A stretch of DNA of 64,000 nt, taken from assembly GCF_017355835.1 (NCBI RefSeq), contig NZ_JAFEWF010000003.1, forward strand, positions 186,001-250,000, given 5' to 3'. The notes below the pieces were generated by a model, which was given only the letters and a program-made list of their open reading frames with translations, was not told the DNA's origin and ran no database searches. Positions within the stretch are counted from its first letter, which is position 1. Every line of letters starts with the position of its first letter. The position numbers and the translations under genes were made by a program. This stretch comes from Desertivirga brevis. GTDB taxonomy: Bacteria; Bacteroidota; Bacteroidia; Sphingobacteriales; Sphingobacteriaceae. Below, piece after piece: positions 63,151 to 64,000 of the stretch.

Positions 63151-64000
63151 TTATGCTTCTTCCAGATTAGCGCCAGTAACGGCTTCTCTGATCTTTGCTT
63201 CAAGCTCATCCATTAGATCAGGATTATCAAGGATTAACTGTTTAACAGCATCTCTTCCTTGGCCCAGCTTAGTGTCATTGTAGCTAAACCAGGATCCGGA
63301 CTTACGAATAATTTCATATTCTACACCCAGGTCTATGATCTCACCAGCTTTGGAAATTCCTTCACCGAACATGATGTCAAATTCAGCTAAGCGGAAAGGA
63401 GGAGCAACTTTGTTTTTAACAATCTTAACCTTAACCCTGTTCCCTGATACTTCGTCAGAATCTTTGATCTGAGATATACGACGAACATCCAAACGAACTG
63501 AAGAGTAAAATTTCAACGCGTTACCACCTGTTGTAGTTTCAGGGTTACCAAACATCACCCCAATTTTATCCCGCAATTGGTTGATGAAGATACAGCAACA
63601 TCCTGTCTTAGAAATTGTACCAGTTAATTTACGCAATGCCTGAGACATCAAACGTGCCTGAAGACCCATTTTAGAATCTCCCATTTCCCCTTCAATTTCA
63701 CCTTTTGGTACTAAAGCTGCAACAGAGTCGATTACGATAATATCAATCGCTCCTGAACGGATCAGATTATCGGCAATTTCTAACGCCTGCTCTCCATTGT
63801 CTGGTTGAGATATAAGAAGGTTTTCAATATCTACACCAAGCTTTTTGGCATAGAACCTGTCAAAGGCATGTTCTGCATCAATAAAAGCTGCAATGCCGCC
63901 TTTCTTTTGCGCTTCAGCAATGGCGTGTATAGCTAAGGTAGTTTTACCAGAAGATTCAGGGCCATATATTTCGATAATACGCCCCTTCGGCAACCCACCA
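63151..64000 (-). CDS. recA: RecA recombinase (N-terminus lies beyond the window)
   Basis: The visible 282 codons run from the window edge to the stop at 63151. They have Walker [31 protein letters not shown] (seen as INQLRDKIG and GNPETTTGG) and the C-terminal domain ending [12 protein letters not shown]. About 60 residues are missing at the start; the frame continues upstream (GGLPKGRI), so the TTG near 63993 is not the real start. RecA drives homologous recombination and SOS induction. A 24-bp stem terminator follows it. Confidence 0.97.
   Translation of the reverse strand, partial: GGLPKGRIIEIYGPESSGKTTLAIHAIAEAQKKGGIAAFIDAEHAFDRFYAKKLGVDIENLLISQPDNGEQALEIADNLIRSGAIDIIVIDSVAALVPKGEIEGEMGDSKMGLQARLMSQALRKLTGTISKTGCCCIFINQLRDKIGVMFGNPETTTGGNALKFYSSVRLDVRRISQIKDSDEVSGNRVKVKIVKNKVAPPFRLAEFDIMFGEGISKAGEIIDLGVEYEIIRKSGSWFSYNDTKLGQGRDAVKQLILDNPDLMDELEAKIREAVTGANLEEA

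Overview
The window is a chromosomal segment of a Bacteroidota bacterium, most likely a Sphingobacteriaceae member close to Pedobacter. The signs are an AT-rich genome with few Shine-Dalgarno sequences, several promoters of the Bacteroidetes type (TTG/TTTG then TAnnTTTG), many exported proteins and lipoproteins, and lineage-typical families: a DUF5606 protein, a putative porin, a bacterial GH3-family protein, and a sensor kinase with a Reg_prop/Y_Y_Y periplasmic half. Gene content is mostly housekeeping, with one clear accessory locus at the left. I see no rRNA, tRNA, CRISPR array, insertion sequence or prophage.

Layout. 1-282 is the edge of a PAS-domain protein. 884-7990 is a rhamnogalacturonan/rhamnose utilisation operon: two CE12-type acetylesterases, a GH105 unsaturated rhamnogalacturonyl hydrolase, L-rhamnose mutarotase, a GH106 alpha-L-rhamnosidase and a GntR-type regulator. 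It has no SusC/SusD pair in view. Then come an OtsA-OtsB fusion (trehalose synthesis), a gene-poor stretch with two perfect DnaA boxes, a small unknown gene, a 2-hydroxyacid dehydrogenase and rsmA. 13117-20505 holds pdxA, the YceD-rpmF-plsX-fabH-accB-accC lipid block, tatC and rpiB. 20510-24284 holds an M28 peptidase, a small outer-membrane-like protein and two FKBP-type lipoproteins. 24363-29027 clusters a CPD photolyase, a TIGR01777 oxidoreductase, a 2Fe-2S ferredoxin, a CBS protein and a second, divergent photolyase/cryptochrome. 29135-33482 is sucA-sucB. 34371-41526 holds a polyprenyl synthetase, a TerC protein, the recJ-lptB-GH3 operon and a metallo-beta-lactamase-fold hydrolase. 41587-48895 holds a broken yceI, a trehalase lipoprotein, an amine oxidase and lpxK-PNP-porin. 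48943-57898 mixes small housekeeping genes (cyclophilin, rlmH, msrB, ftsB-like, fabG, thioesterase) with unknown secreted proteins and a large VWA membrane protein. 58798-63039 is a 1413-residue hybrid sensor kinase, and recA runs off the right edge.

How genes work together: the left operon should remove acetyl groups, unsaturated uronic acid and rhamnose from rhamnogalacturonan-I fragments, with the mutarotase feeding rhamnose catabolism. The lipid block couples a ribosomal protein to phospholipid and fatty-acid initiation. OtsAB and the exported trehalase make and break trehalose in different compartments.

Most worth a second look: a cryptochrome-like protein with Asp at the flavin-N5 position; three genes whose TAnnTTTG box ends 4-5 nt before the start codon (probable leaderless mRNAs); a DnaA-box pair; a five-unit 11-bp tandem repeat; an inverted repeat framing the pdxA -7 box; and an unlisted 42-residue membrane protein beside rlmH.
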